A stretch of DNA of 22,418 bases from Candidatus Moraniibacteriota bacterium (GCA_030641185.1 DAOWHY010000025.1:1-22418); one strand, 5' to 3'. Numbered from the stretch's first letter, positions 4,444 through 12,896 are shown. Program-made: numbers and translations. The notes: generated by a model from the sequence alone, not told the origin.

Positions 4444-7266
4444 TTATTTTTTAAACTCTTTTATCCACCTATTTGTTTCTTCAAGATAATAATCGCCATA
4501 TTCTTTTGATGGCTCTATGGCTGTTCCTTCAAAAAATTCATTCCAAGTGGCAATAAGAATATAATCTGCTTTGTTTTTTATTGCAGTTTCCCATGTCCAG
4601 TCATACACACTTCTACCATCAACTTTTTTAGGAATTTCAAATCCTAATTCGCCACGCACAATTGTATCTCTATATGTTGGAGTAACAGTTAACATTACCG
4701 GCCAATCAACAGCTCTATTTCTTTCCGCCTGTTCTTTTTCTTGTTTTTCCCAAACATTCATTATTTGTTCGTGAGTCGTAATATAACGCCAACTCACCCA
4801 TGTATTTGATAAACTATAAAAAAACTCATTATCAAATACATCCAATTCCGAAATAGTGTCCGTTTTAATAATACAAACTTTTTCATCGGAAAGAGGTTGC
4901 GTATAAGTGCTTAAAAAATATATAGGACCGACTTCTTTTTCAACTGAATTTCTTATTTTCTTCCAAAAATTTTCATATTCTGATAAAAACGCTTGGCGAT
5001 AATCTTTTGCAATTGGTGTTTGTTTATTAAATGAAGCTATGTCTTGTGGATAAAAACCTAACATTTCATCTTCTGATGTGATAGGAGTATTCCATTGAAG
5101 TGAAATAGCCTTGAATGGATTTTGATTCTTTGTTTTATATTTTTCAACAATTCTGTGAGTTAAAAGTTTTTTAGATTCATAATCCCAACTTGGAAAAAAC
5201 CAGTGTCCGTCATAAATAAAAATAACTGGCTTGCCATCTATTCTTAGCATACCTTTATTTTCTAATTGGTCTATCAAAGAACTCTCTATAATTTTACTTA
5301 GTTGTTTTTGCGCTTCAACATTTAATTTATTCCCCAATATTTTCTCTCCATTCGGATTAACAGGACGAAATTGTTGATCGCTTAAAGCATCATTATTCTC
5401 TACCAAAGGAGCATAGTACATACCAAGCTCCTCTGCATAATTAGCAAAAGTTAAGTAACGCTCTCTATCATATAAATGGTAGGAAACAATTGCAAAATCA
5501 ATACCTATATCTTTCATCTGTTTAATATGCTTAACGAAATAGGAATTTTTTGATGTATAGTAACCAGCTTCTGGTGAAGTTGCTACCTTTTTCCACGCAT
5601 CACCTTTTAAATCACTTTTAAACCCAGGATTATTCCACCAAGTATAATAAAAAACTCCGACTTTTGGATCGGCGGGAAAATCCGTTTTATTCTTTTCATT
5701 AATAAGATCAACAAATTTAAACGCATTTTTCTCATTTAAAAAATTATAAAAAGGGACGCTTAAAAATATTGCTATCATAAAAAGAAACATTATTATTGTG
5801 GTATTCTTTATAGTTAAAAATTCTTTCAATTTAAGTAAACAAGAAACTATTTCCACATAAATATCTTTTCGCAACAAAAACACTTGCGCAAAACCTCTTA
5901 GAACAATATAGAAACATAGCAGAATTAAAGGAATTAGAACTAAATATGTAACAACTACTGGAAGATGATAATATGTCCATATTGAGTTTGGATATGTGTA
6001 TAGTGGAATATCAGAAACAAACTTGCTTAAATAAAATACTAAATAATTAGTTGAAGTTTTAAAATATCCTTCTGAAATAAAAGGAGGCAAGAATGTTAAA
6101 AAATGAAATCCCAAAATTACTCCGGCAAAAAGAACACTGAATGTAGCAGTCCATTCAACCCTTGCTAAAAACTTTCTACTAAACATAACAACTTCTCTTT
6201 TTGGAAAATGAGTAAGAATAATCAAAAGAGCTACAAACACTACAAAGTATTGTTCGTTAACCACCTTATTAAATACTAACACGCTCGTGTAAATTAATAA
6301 TATTATCATTAAAAGCCGTTCTACTTTTCCCTTAATATAAACGAGTGCCAAAAGATTGAAAACCAAAACAGCAAACAACAATAACCTACCGCCAATAGTA
6401 GTCAGAAATGATATATCAAAATTATAGATATGAGAGAAAAAATCAGACATAGCCACAATACCTATTCCCTGCGGTCCACGATGTAAATGCATAATTAAAT
6501 TTTGATTCATGAACCCTTGCGGACTACTTAAAAAAAATGGAACTACAAGCGCAAGCGTCGTCGCGGTAAAAGACAGGAAAAAATTCATTCTATGAGTGTT
6601 TTGTTTAATTATCTGAAAAACATAAATAAAAATTGCCGGAAGAAAAAATAAGGGAAATAGTTTAACCTCAGGAGCTAATGCAAGAAAAAATCCAGCCATT
6701 AAGAATTTTTTATGTTGTAACGATAAAAGAAAAAGGAGAATGAAATTAACAATCCAAATATCAAACATTCCCCACACCGAACTGATCCAGATGAAAAAAG
6801 GGTTAAATAAAACAAGCAACATAGCTCGCCCCGCTAATTTTCTATTTCTGTCTTTAAGAAATTTAAATATTAAAAACGCGAACAGAAGATCTCCTAAGAT
6901 AAACGGTAGCTTTAAAATAATATTTTCAAGCGCGGGAGTAATATTAATCCCGCTAAGAACAGCTAATCCATAAGGAACAGTGAACATGATAAGAGGTAAG
7001 GGCGGATACCCATACCATTGCTCTGTCATAGGTCTGTCGCTATTCGGATAAATGGTTGGATCATTTTTTTCAACAGTTTCATACGGAGTAATACCTTGAA
7101 GCATATTTTTCGCGCTTTCTGAAAAAACAAATCCATCCCAGTCGTGAATCAATGGGGCGGCAACTATTACTCTAATCAAAAAAGCTACAATAAAAACTAG
7201 AATCAGCAACTTGTTAATTTTGAATATACGAGATAAATTATGTTTATTGTGTTTGAGTTTATTCAT
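4444..7266 (-). CDS. GT-C membrane glycosyltransferase fused to a GH99/WbsX-like domain
   Basis: About 940 residues. The first ~510 hold roughly a dozen membrane spans. Just after the first span comes HDWDGF, the acidic loop expected of GT-C enzymes that take sugars from polyprenyl phosphate outside the membrane. Residues about 530-940 form a soluble domain starting VGVFYYTWW and ending ATWNEFFEGTAIEPS (about 906-920), the signature of GH99-like/WbsX proteins; GH99 proper cleaves alpha-mannosides. It likely faces outward. The chosen ATG (7266) overlaps the upstream stop by eight bases, indicating coupling; an upstream TTG at 7278 is less likely. It closes an operon with the Pol-P-Man synthase and Ig-like gene. 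Acceptor and hydrolytic activity are unknown. Confidence 0.85.
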   Translation of the reverse strand: MNKLKHNKHNLSRIFKINKLLILVFIVAFLIRVIVAAPLIHDWDGFVFSESAKNMLQGITPYETVEKNDPTIYPNSDRPMTEQWYGYPPLPLIMFTVPYGLAVLSGINITPALENIILKLPFILGDLLFAFLIFKFLKDRNRKLAGRAMLLVLFNPFFIWISSVWGMFDIWIVNFILLFLLSLQHKKFLMAGFFLALAPEVKLFPLFFLPAIFIYVFQIIKQNTHRMNFFLSFTATTLALVVPFFLSSPQGFMNQNLIMHLHRGPQGIGIVAMSDFFSHIYNFDISFLTTIGGRLLLFAVLVFNLLALVYIKGKVERLLMIILLIYTSVLVFNKVVNEQYFVVFVALLIILTHFPKREVVMFSRKFLARVEWTATFSVLFAGVILGFHFLTFLPPFISEGYFKTSTNYLVFYLSKFVSDIPLYTYPNSIWTYYHLPVVVTYLVLIPLILLCFYIVLRGFAQVFLLRKDIYVEIVSCLLKLKEFLTIKNTTIIMFLFMIAIFLSVPFYNFLNEKNAFKFVDLINEKNKTDFPADPKVGVFYYTWWNNPGFKSDLKGDAWKKVATSPEAGYYTSKNSYFVKHIKQMKDIGIDFAIVSYHLYDRERYLTFANYAEELGMYYAPLVENNDALSDQQFRPVNPNGEKILGNKLNVEAQKQLSKIIESSLIDQLENKGMLRIDGKPVIFIYDGHWFFPSWDYESKKLLTHRIVEKYKTKNQNPFKAISLQWNTPITSEDEMLGFYPQDIASFNKQTPIAKDYRQAFLSEYENFWKKIRNSVEKEVGPIYFLSTYTQPLSDEKVCIIKTDTISELDVFDNEFFYSLSNTWVSWRYITTHEQIMNVWEKQEKEQAERNRAVDWPVMLTVTPTYRDTIVRGELGFEIPKKVDGRSVYDWTWETAIKNKADYILIATWNEFFEGTAIEPSKEYGDYYLEETNRWIKEFKK

Positions 7267-7882
7267 CGTCAATTTCAACTTTTCTGATTAATAAATAAAA
7301 AATAGTTTTCAGAACAACCGTACCAAAAACAATTAAAGTTATGGTAAAATAATTTAGACGATCCAAAGAAAAAGACGGAATTAAATCCCTGTCAGATCCT
7401 TCTAAGGCCACGGGTAAAACTTCAGGAATTTTAAATGTTCCTATAAAAAACGGTTCACTTTCCACGGCATTATTAGCATCAACTATACTCATAAAAACCT
7501 TATAAATACCGCTCCGTAGCTCTTTATCAGAATAACAAACCCAGTACCCATTATTATTTGATACTGTTTTTAATATAATTTGCGATTCGTCATAATCCTC
7601 AAATTTAATAAAAAGTTTTATTGCAACATTATCTTGAGTGTATCCAAAAAAAACTGGCTTATTTGTCGCTACGATCAACACCTCATTGGGTTTTTCAACC
7701 TCTTCACCATTTATAAATAATTTAAAATCTGGAACGATTCTTGAAGAACCAAGAGAGCCACCAGGCAAAGAATATGCCAATGCATTATCAGCTAATAAAC
7801 ATACGAATAAACCAAAAATTACAATGGCAACTTTTACAATTATCCTATTGCATTTAATTTTTGATGTATAACCTGAAAACAT
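7259..7882 (-). CDS. Secreted single-pass protein with Ig-like domain
   Basis: 207 residues, unknown function. A signal peptide is visible: basic start, hydrophobic segment about 17-34, and an ALA cleavage site at 34-36. The extracytoplasmic part (about 40-170) has the alternating beta pattern of an Ig-like/fibronectin fold, with KPVFFGYTQDN and SGIYKVFMSIVDANN. A C-terminal membrane segment (about 177-199) is followed by the short tail RKVEIDDE. The start overlaps the end of the GtrA reading frame by 29 bases and its stop overlaps the next gene, so the three genes are tightly coupled. It may be a scaffold or acceptor for the glycosyltransferase beside it. Confidence 0.8.
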   Translation of the reverse strand: MFSGYTSKIKCNRIIVKVAIVIFGLFVCLLADNALAYSLPGGSLGSSRIVPDFKLFINGEEVEKPNEVLIVATNKPVFFGYTQDNVAIKLFIKFEDYDESQIILKTVSNNNGYWVCYSDKELRSGIYKVFMSIVDANNAVESEPFFIGTFKIPEVLPVALEGSDRDLIPSFSLDRLNYFTITLIVFGTVVLKTIFYLLIRKVEIDDE

Positions 7883-8998
7883 TTTTTTTATTATTTAAAT
7901 TTATATTAAACAACCTGTTAATCACAAAAAAACTTAATGAAGTAGAAAATAATATTCCCATTAAAGCTGATATCATATAATGAAATCCAACCGTAACACC
8001 TATTTTATAAATTATAAAATTTAATATTATAACAGCAAAAGACAATAAATAATAATAAAATATTCTTTGCATATTTTCTGTGTTAGAAATAGTTTTTTTA
8101 TCACTATAAGTAAATATGCTATTTAACAAAAAATTGCTCATTATTGAAACAACTATTGCGATTGCCCATGCTGAATCTTTACCAATTCTAACATATTCAA
8201 CAAAAATAAAAAGTAATCCTAAATTAACTATTACACCGCTACCGCCAACTAAACAAAATTTATAAAACCGCCCCGCTTCTGGAATTGTTTTAAATAAAAA
8301 CCACAAATGTTTTAAAAACTCTATTCCCTGAGACGCTGTGGCTTTACTTTCTCCATTTTTTCTTGGTAAAAATGTATAAGAGATTTGAGATACTTTATTG
8401 TACTTGGATCTCATTAATATCTCAATAAGTATTTTAAATCCTCGCGGTTGTAGTTTTACACCCTTAAGTATATCCTTTCTAAAAAGAAAAAACCCGCTAC
8501 ACGGATCCGTAGTTTTGCGAGTTTGAGTAAATAAAACTTGTGCAAAATATTTTGCTGCGACAGAAATAAATTTGCGATACGCTCCATCTAATCCATTAGT
8601 GCCCCCCCCATCTTAGTGTATCTGCTTGCCACAACAATATCAGCATTTTCTGCGATAGCGTTTTCCGCCATTACTGCTATTTTTTCAGGCGGGTGCTGCA
8701 AATCTGCATCTAGGCAACAAATATATTTTCCTTTTGCTTCTTCAAAACCTTTAATAAACGCTGTTGCTAGTCCTGTTCTTTCTTTACCTTTCCTATGAAT
8801 TAAACGAATTTGTTTGTTGCATTTTATTGCTTGTTGAATAATAGATGGAGTTTCATCTGTGCTATCATCAATAAAAAGAACTTCGTAATTATAGTTGTTT
8901 TTTGACAGAGTATATTTTATCCTTTCAATAAGCGGAAAAATATTATTTTTTTCATTATAAGTTGGTATAATTATTGTTAATAAAGTTTTCTTATACAT
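7854..8998 (-). pseudogene. Polyprenol-phosphate-mannose synthase/GtrA fusion, frameshifted at a G8 tract
   Basis: Two reading frames belong to one gene. Residues 1-133 (from ATG 8998) are a GT2 catalytic domain of the DPM1 type: IIIPTYNEKNNI, FIDDSTDET, and CLDADLQHPPE with D97-A-D99. The frame then runs into a stop at 8588. In the next frame the rest of the DPM1 domain continues (DPCSGFFLFRKDIL, QPRGFKILIEIL), then a four-span GtrA domain to 7854. The join is a run of eight G (minus strand; plus 8602-8609). Adding one G restores a continuous 381-residue protein. Either the sequence lost one G, the gene is phase-variable, or ribosomal slippage occurs. It should transfer mannose from GDP-Man to polyprenyl phosphate. 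Confidence 0.85.
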
Positions 8999-9053
8999 AA
9001 AACAAAGTTAGTTAAAAAATTAACTACTTTAAAGCAATCAATCATCACAGAAC

Positions 9054-9080
9054 ATTATTACACTATTAATAACTTGTCAA
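9054..9080 (-). promoter_or_regulatory. Promoter of the glycosylation operon
   Basis: Minus strand TTGACA (plus 9075-9080), 15-base spacer, AATAAT (plus 9054-9059) preceded by TGT (extended -10). Predicted start about 50 bases before ATG 8998. An SD-like AGGAGG at plus 9121-9126 lies upstream of it and seems unrelated. Confidence 0.55.
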
Positions 9081-9174
9081 TATAGATGTATTTGCCCTTT
9101 ATTCTCTTCCTAAACATAAACCTCCTACACTAAATAATTAAAAAATATCACAAATAAAGTTGCAACCATTTTAC

Positions 9175-9199
9175 AAACCGCTTCGGAAAGCGGTTTTTT
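9175..9199 (+). terminator. Intergenic hairpin after the phosphomannomutase gene
   Basis: AAACCGCTT / AAGCGGTTT with a CGGA loop, followed on the plus strand by T6. On the minus strand, where the upstream gene is, the U tract is poor. The gap 8999-9320 holds otherwise only the promoter above; a 64-codon minus-strand frame crossing this hairpin is not convincing. Confidence 0.5.
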
Positions 9200-9320
9200 A
9201 GATGTTTTAACATTTTTATTAAAGCGCTCAGATTTAATTTTTATTCGTTTTTTTACATAAAGCGTAAAAACTTGCGCTATATTTCTAACACTTTGTGTAA
9301 AAAAAATCAATATCTCCAAT

Positions 9321-10685
9321 TTATTTATTTATCAACCCCTCAATCTCCCCCGTTTTCTCCTCCATCAATTCTTTACTCTTCGCCTCCAAATTCAACCTAA
9401 TCACTGGCTCCGTATTTGATCCTCGCACATTAAACCACCAGTCAGAATATTCAACAGTTACCCCGTCTAATTTATTTATCTCGCCATCGCTATATTTTTC
9501 TTCTATTTCTTTTAATTTTTCCGCCACGCTTTTTACTTTGAAATTTATTTCACCGGAATGAAAATATTTTTGATATGGTTTTATCACTTCCGAAAAAGGC
9601 ATATCTTTTTCGGAAAGGAATTTCAGGAATTTAGCGATTAAAATCGCTGGCATTTCAAAAGTGCCGTAAGATTTTTCATAAAAATAATGCCCCGATGATT
9701 CTCCGCCAAAAACAGCGCTATTTTTTATCATTATTTCTTTAATCAAAGAATGTCCAACTGGCGTAATGATAGCCCTGCCTCCCATTTCCTCAATCATATC
9801 TTTCGTAATTCTACCCGGTCTAATGTCATAAGCAACGGTAGCGCCGAAATTTTCAGCAAGCTCTATTTGCGCCATAATTCCCCTGAGGACTTCCTGCCTT
9901 AAATCATTTCCTTTTTCATCAACAAAGAAATACCTATCACCATCGCCGTCCGCGGTAATACCAAAATCGGCCTTGTTTTCTATAACTTTTTCTTTCAATA
10001 ATTCTAAGTTTTCTTTCTTTAATGGATCAGCTTCGTGAGAGGGAAACGAACCATCTAATTTAAAATTCACTCTTATCAAATCAGCATTAATCTCCTTAAA
10101 AATCTCTTCCATATCCAACGCTCCCATAGAATTAGCGGCATCAGCGACTATTTTAAATTTTTTAATTTTTGAGATATCTATATCGGAGAGCTGATCGCTA
10201 ACAAAGTCTTTCAAAACATTTTCTTTTTCAACAATCTTGCCCTTTTTTTCACTTTTCACGAATTCACTTTTTAGGATAATATCCCTAATTTCAAAAATTC
10301 CAGTATTTTTTCCAATAGGAAAAGCTTTTTCTCTTACTATTTTAAATCCATTATATTCCTTCGGATTATGCGACGCAGAAACTTGAATTCCTCCGTCATA
10401 ACCATAATAAGCGACCGCAAAATAAAATGTCGGACTGCTTGATAATCCGATGTCAATCACATTAAGACCGCTGTCATTAAGACCCTTCACTAATTCTTTT
10501 TTTAGCGCCGGCGATGAAATTCTCATATCAGATCCAACAACAATATTTTTCGCTTTTGGATTTTCTTTTAAAATAAAAGCGGCATATCCCCTGCCTAATT
10601 TATAGGCTAGTTCCTCATCAAGTTGGCTGGGATATTTTCCCCTTATATCATACGCTTTGAAAATTGATTCATCTATTTTAGCCAT
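9321..10685 (-). CDS. manB: Phosphomannomutase/phosphoglucomutase
   Basis: 454 residues, typical for the ManB/AlgC branch of alpha-D-phosphohexomutases, which interconvert hexose-6-phosphate and hexose-1-phosphate through a phosphoserine. Four signatures are in order: the catalytic loop SASHNP with Ser105; the Mg site DGDGDR at 246-251; the sugar-binding loop GESSGH at 328-333; and the phosphate-binding loop RGSNTEP at 421-427. It is the last gene of a run with the HAD hydrolase (three bases upstream) and mscS. No SD. It probably supplies mannose-1-phosphate to the nucleotidyltransferase at 3363, completing the route to the mannosyltransferases between them. Mannose versus glucose preference cannot be read from sequence. 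Confidence 0.93.
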   Translation of the reverse strand: MAKIDESIFKAYDIRGKYPSQLDEELAYKLGRGYAAFILKENPKAKNIVVGSDMRISSPALKKELVKGLNDSGLNVIDIGLSSSPTFYFAVAYYGYDGGIQVSASHNPKEYNGFKIVREKAFPIGKNTGIFEIRDIILKSEFVKSEKKGKIVEKENVLKDFVSDQLSDIDISKIKKFKIVADAANSMGALDMEEIFKEINADLIRVNFKLDGSFPSHEADPLKKENLELLKEKVIENKADFGITADGDGDRYFFVDEKGNDLRQEVLRGIMAQIELAENFGATVAYDIRPGRITKDMIEEMGGRAIITPVGHSLIKEIMIKNSAVFGGESSGHYFYEKSYGTFEMPAILIAKFLKFLSEKDMPFSEVIKPYQKYFHSGEINFKVKSVAEKLKEIEEKYSDGEINKLDGVTVEYSDWWFNVRGSNTEPVIRLNLEAKSKELMEEKTGEIEGLINK

Positions 10686-10688
10686 AAA

Positions 10689-11315
10689 TTAATTATTTAA
10701 CTTATTAATAATATTTTTCGCTTCATTTAACTCTTTAATTATATGATCAGCCAGCTTAGATTCTGTGTCTATATGCCCGCCCTGCGGTCTTTCCATTTTC
10801 ATCGTTACGACATTTGACAATCTTTTTTTCACATCATCAATAGCTTCTGCTTTATCTTCTATAAAGACGCTATTTTCATTATACTTTTTTTGAATCTCTT
10901 CCATGTCGTCAGCCTTATTTCTTGAAGTAATTATAACCTCATTAAAATATTTTGAAATTCCAGAATTTTCAATTTTATTTTTTTGAAATTTTGTAGTTCC
11001 AAAAGATAAAAGAATTAATTCTTCTTTCTTATAATCCGAAACAAAATCAAAAAAATCAGAATAAATAAAAATGTTAGACTTTGTTATTACAGAATCTATT
11101 TTTTTGCTTATTTCTTCTTTGTTAAAATTTCTTAATTCATAAAATAAATCAACAAATAAATCCTCATCAAAATCGCCCCTTCTTTTTTTACACTCTTTAT
11201 ATATTTGCCAAAATTGATCTTTTTTAAAACCTTCTTTCTGAAAAACTTTCAAAAACTCCCGCATTAGCCGATGCGTATTAAAAATCGTATCATCAAAATC
11301 TAAAACTATTTTCAT
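10689..11315 (-). CDS. HAD-superfamily hydrolase
   Basis: 208 residues. Motif I is DFDDT at 6-10 (nucleophile D6, acid D8); motif II is S104 in LLSFGTT; a Lys near 134 can serve as motif III; motif IV is FIEDKAEAIDD around 151-161. The helical cap between residues 15 and 95 suggests a small phosphatase acting on a soluble phosphomonoester. The substrate is unknown. Three bases separate it from the phosphomannomutase and 11 from mscS, so it is part of the same operon; a sugar-phosphate substrate is possible from context only. Confidence 0.8.
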   Translation of the reverse strand: MKIVLDFDDTIFNTHRLMREFLKVFQKEGFKKDQFWQIYKECKKRRGDFDEDLFVDLFYELRNFNKEEISKKIDSVITKSNIFIYSDFFDFVSDYKKEELILLSFGTTKFQKNKIENSGISKYFNEVIITSRNKADDMEEIQKKYNENSVFIEDKAEAIDDVKKRLSNVVTMKMERPQGGHIDTESKLADHIIKELNEAKNIINKLNN

Positions 11316-11326
11316 AATGCTATAAT

Positions 11327-12406
11327 TTATTTGCTATTCCTCAAATAAATATCCTGTGTCGGATATGGAATTTGAATTCCCTCTTCATTAAACCTTCTGT
11401 AAATTTCCTCGTTTATTTTTGTCTTGACCATAAATTTTTCTCCGGGACTGTCAACCCAGGTCACAACAATAAATTCAAGCGCGTGATCCAAAAAGTCCGT
11501 AAAGTAAACGGAGGGCGCGGGATTTTTTTCAACGCCTTCCGTATTTTCCGCGATATCAAGCAGAATCTTTTTAACCTTATTTATATCTGACCCATAAGCA
11601 ACTCCTATTTTTATTTTCTCCTTAATCTTTGCCGCCGGCTGATTATAGTTTATAATTTTAGAATTTGCAATTTTGCTATTCGGCAGAATAACGACAGTCT
11701 CGTCAAATGTTTTAATTCTTGTAGATCTGATCCCTATTTCCAAAACATCACCGATCTCTCCGCTCTCAAGCTGGACACGATCTCCCACTCTGAAAGGCTT
11801 GTCAAAATAGATGGAAATTCCTCCAAATAAATGAGATAGAGTATCTTGCGCGGCAAAGGCGATTACAAAACCCATAATTCCAGCCGACGCTAAAAGCGGG
11901 GTAATATCAATATTCCACATTTTAAGCAAAAACATTATGCCGGCAAAAAAGATAACTATGTTACTCAATTTTTGAAACAAGGGCATAAGCTCATCATCAA
12001 GAGTGGACTTCGTCTTTTCCGCGAACTTAAATCCAAATTCGGAAATTATGACATTAACAAGTTTTGATACCGCGTAAATCCAAATTATCAAAACGAGAGA
12101 CTTAATCATTTTTGAAAAATTGTCAGAATAGTTTGCCAGCACGCCGATATAATTGAAAGACTGATAAGCGCCCAAAAGAACAACGGAATAAAATATCGGC
12201 ATATTTAATATTTTCATTATTTTGTCGTCTGTGTCATTTTTAGTCTTCGCGGTTAGCACTTTGAATACTTTGTTAAACAAGAAATTTGTGATTTGCGCGA
12301 GAATAAAAAAGACAATTAGAATAACAATGGCAACGATATATGAAGCAACAGTTATTCCGGTATAAGTTCCAATTATCTCGTTAAATTGGCTAAAATACTC
12401 AGTCAT
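11327..12406 (-). CDS. mscS: Small-conductance mechanosensitive channel (MscS family)
   Basis: 359 residues. About four to five N-terminal membrane spans lead to the pore helix region GIMGFVIAFAAQDTLSHLFGG, followed by the MscS beta domain FRVGDRVQLESGEIGDVLEIG and the alpha/beta C-terminal domain ending IPYPTQDIYL. It opens under membrane tension to release solutes in hypo-osmotic shock. It is the first gene of the mscS-HAD-manB run. It has no SD; an extended -10 promoter lies 30 bases upstream. Confidence 0.94.
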   Translation of the reverse strand: MTEYFSQFNEIIGTYTGITVASYIVAIVILIVFFILAQITNFLFNKVFKVLTAKTKNDTDDKIMKILNMPIFYSVVLLGAYQSFNYIGVLANYSDNFSKMIKSLVLIIWIYAVSKLVNVIISEFGFKFAEKTKSTLDDELMPLFQKLSNIVIFFAGIMFLLKMWNIDITPLLASAGIMGFVIAFAAQDTLSHLFGGISIYFDKPFRVGDRVQLESGEIGDVLEIGIRSTRIKTFDETVVILPNSKIANSKIINYNQPAAKIKEKIKIGVAYGSDINKVKKILLDIAENTEGVEKNPAPSVYFTDFLDHALEFIVVTWVDSPGEKFMVKTKINEEIYRRFNEEGIQIPYPTQDIYLRNSK

Positions 12407-12435
12407 AAGTGTTTTTGTTAATTTTTTATATTCTT

Positions 12436-12444
12436 ATTATAACA
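12436..12444 (-). promoter_or_regulatory. Extended -10 promoter of the mscS operon
   Basis: Minus strand TGTTATAAT: perfect -10 (plus 12436-12441) with an upstream TG. No good -35 is visible at the expected spacing. Confidence 0.55.
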
Positions 12445-12474
12445 GAGATAAAGAATTAGGAAAGGGAAATAAAT

Positions 12475-12499
12475 AAATTGTTATATTGCCAAATTGTTA
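12475..12499. repeat. 25-bp AT-rich intergenic repeat, copy 1
   Basis: AAATTGTTATATTGCCAAA... Nearly identical 25-mers occur at 14258 and 15779, all intergenic. Each is built of TTGTTA/TTGCTA words with 8-9 base spacing. Confidence 0.6.
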
Positions 12500-12504
12500 A
12501 ATTG

Positions 12505-12532
12505 TTGACAAGAAAATCGTTTGTGTTAGTCT
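12505..12532 (+). promoter_or_regulatory. Promoter of the two small membrane-peptide genes
   Basis: Perfect TTGACA (12505-12510), 16-base spacer, TAGTCT with an upstream TGT (extended -10, 12524-12532). The start would be near 12539, just before the SD. Confidence 0.55.
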
Positions 12533-12557
12533 ATTAAAAAAAGGGAGGAAGATAAGA

Positions 12558-12788
12558 TTGAAGAAAATAACAAAAATGGTAATGGCATTTCTTGTAATAG
12601 TGTTGCTCATTTCAGGATTCATCTATTTTGCATATGTTGATGAATCTACATCTAAACTCATAAAAGCTGAGAAGGATGATGCAAATATAGCTGTAGATAA
12701 TACAGAAGAAAAACCTGAATGGGAATTCGTATTTGCTATAGTAGCGTTACTTGCAGTAGTATATATCATTCTCAGAAAAAGGGAATAG
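12558..12788 (+). CDS. Small two-span membrane protein with CTERM-like tail
   Basis: 76 residues, unknown. A TTG start is chosen because a strong SD, AGGGAGGA (12542-12549), lies eight bases ahead; internal ATGs lack one. Residues about 7-27 form a signal-anchor segment. A polar, acidic stretch of about 30 residues follows (28-55). Then PEWEFVFAIVALLAVVYII and a basic end RKRE close the protein. The tail order (Pro-containing motif, hydrophobic span, basic end) resembles the PGF/PEP-CTERM sorting signals cut by exosortases and archaeosortases, but the motif is not canonical. Its own promoter precedes it, and a second mini-gene and a terminator follow. Confidence 0.75.
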   Translation: MKKITKMVMAFLVIVLLISGFIYFAYVDESTSKLIKAEKDDANIAVDNTEEKPEWEFVFAIVALLAVVYIILRKRE

Positions 12789-12812
12789 AATAAAAACCAA
12801 GGAGGGATAAAT

Positions 12813-12896
12813 ATAGATATAATAACAGCAATAATTTCACTCGTGATAGCCCTAAATTCCTTAGGAGCTAAAAGGAGTTGGACAGATCATAGATGA
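12813..12896 (+). CDS. 27-aa hydrophobic peptide with apparent AUA start
   Basis: A perfect SD, GGAGGG (12801-12806), is followed after six bases by ATA GAT ATA ATA, opening a 27-codon frame that ends at TGA 12896; a terminator begins at once. No ATG, GTG or TTG is available at SD distance. The peptide has a hydrophobic span (ITAIISLVIALNSLG) and a basic, polar end (AKRSWTDHR), like small single-pass membrane peptides. Either AUA initiates here (rare), the start codon has decayed from ATG, or the SD is a relic. It lies 24 bases after the stop of the preceding small membrane gene and likely shares its transcript. Confidence 0.5.
   Translation: MDIITAIISLVIALNSLGAKRSWTDHR

Noticed and set aside
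9058..9117. 19-codon minus-strand ORF behind AGGAGG
   Set aside because: The SD is only three bases from the ATG and the ORF overlaps the -35 of the glycosylation operon promoter; too weak to call.
9125..9319. 64-codon minus-strand frame after manB
   Set aside because: It begins with TTG, lacks an SD, runs through a perfect hairpin and has no protein-like pattern; treated as intergenic.
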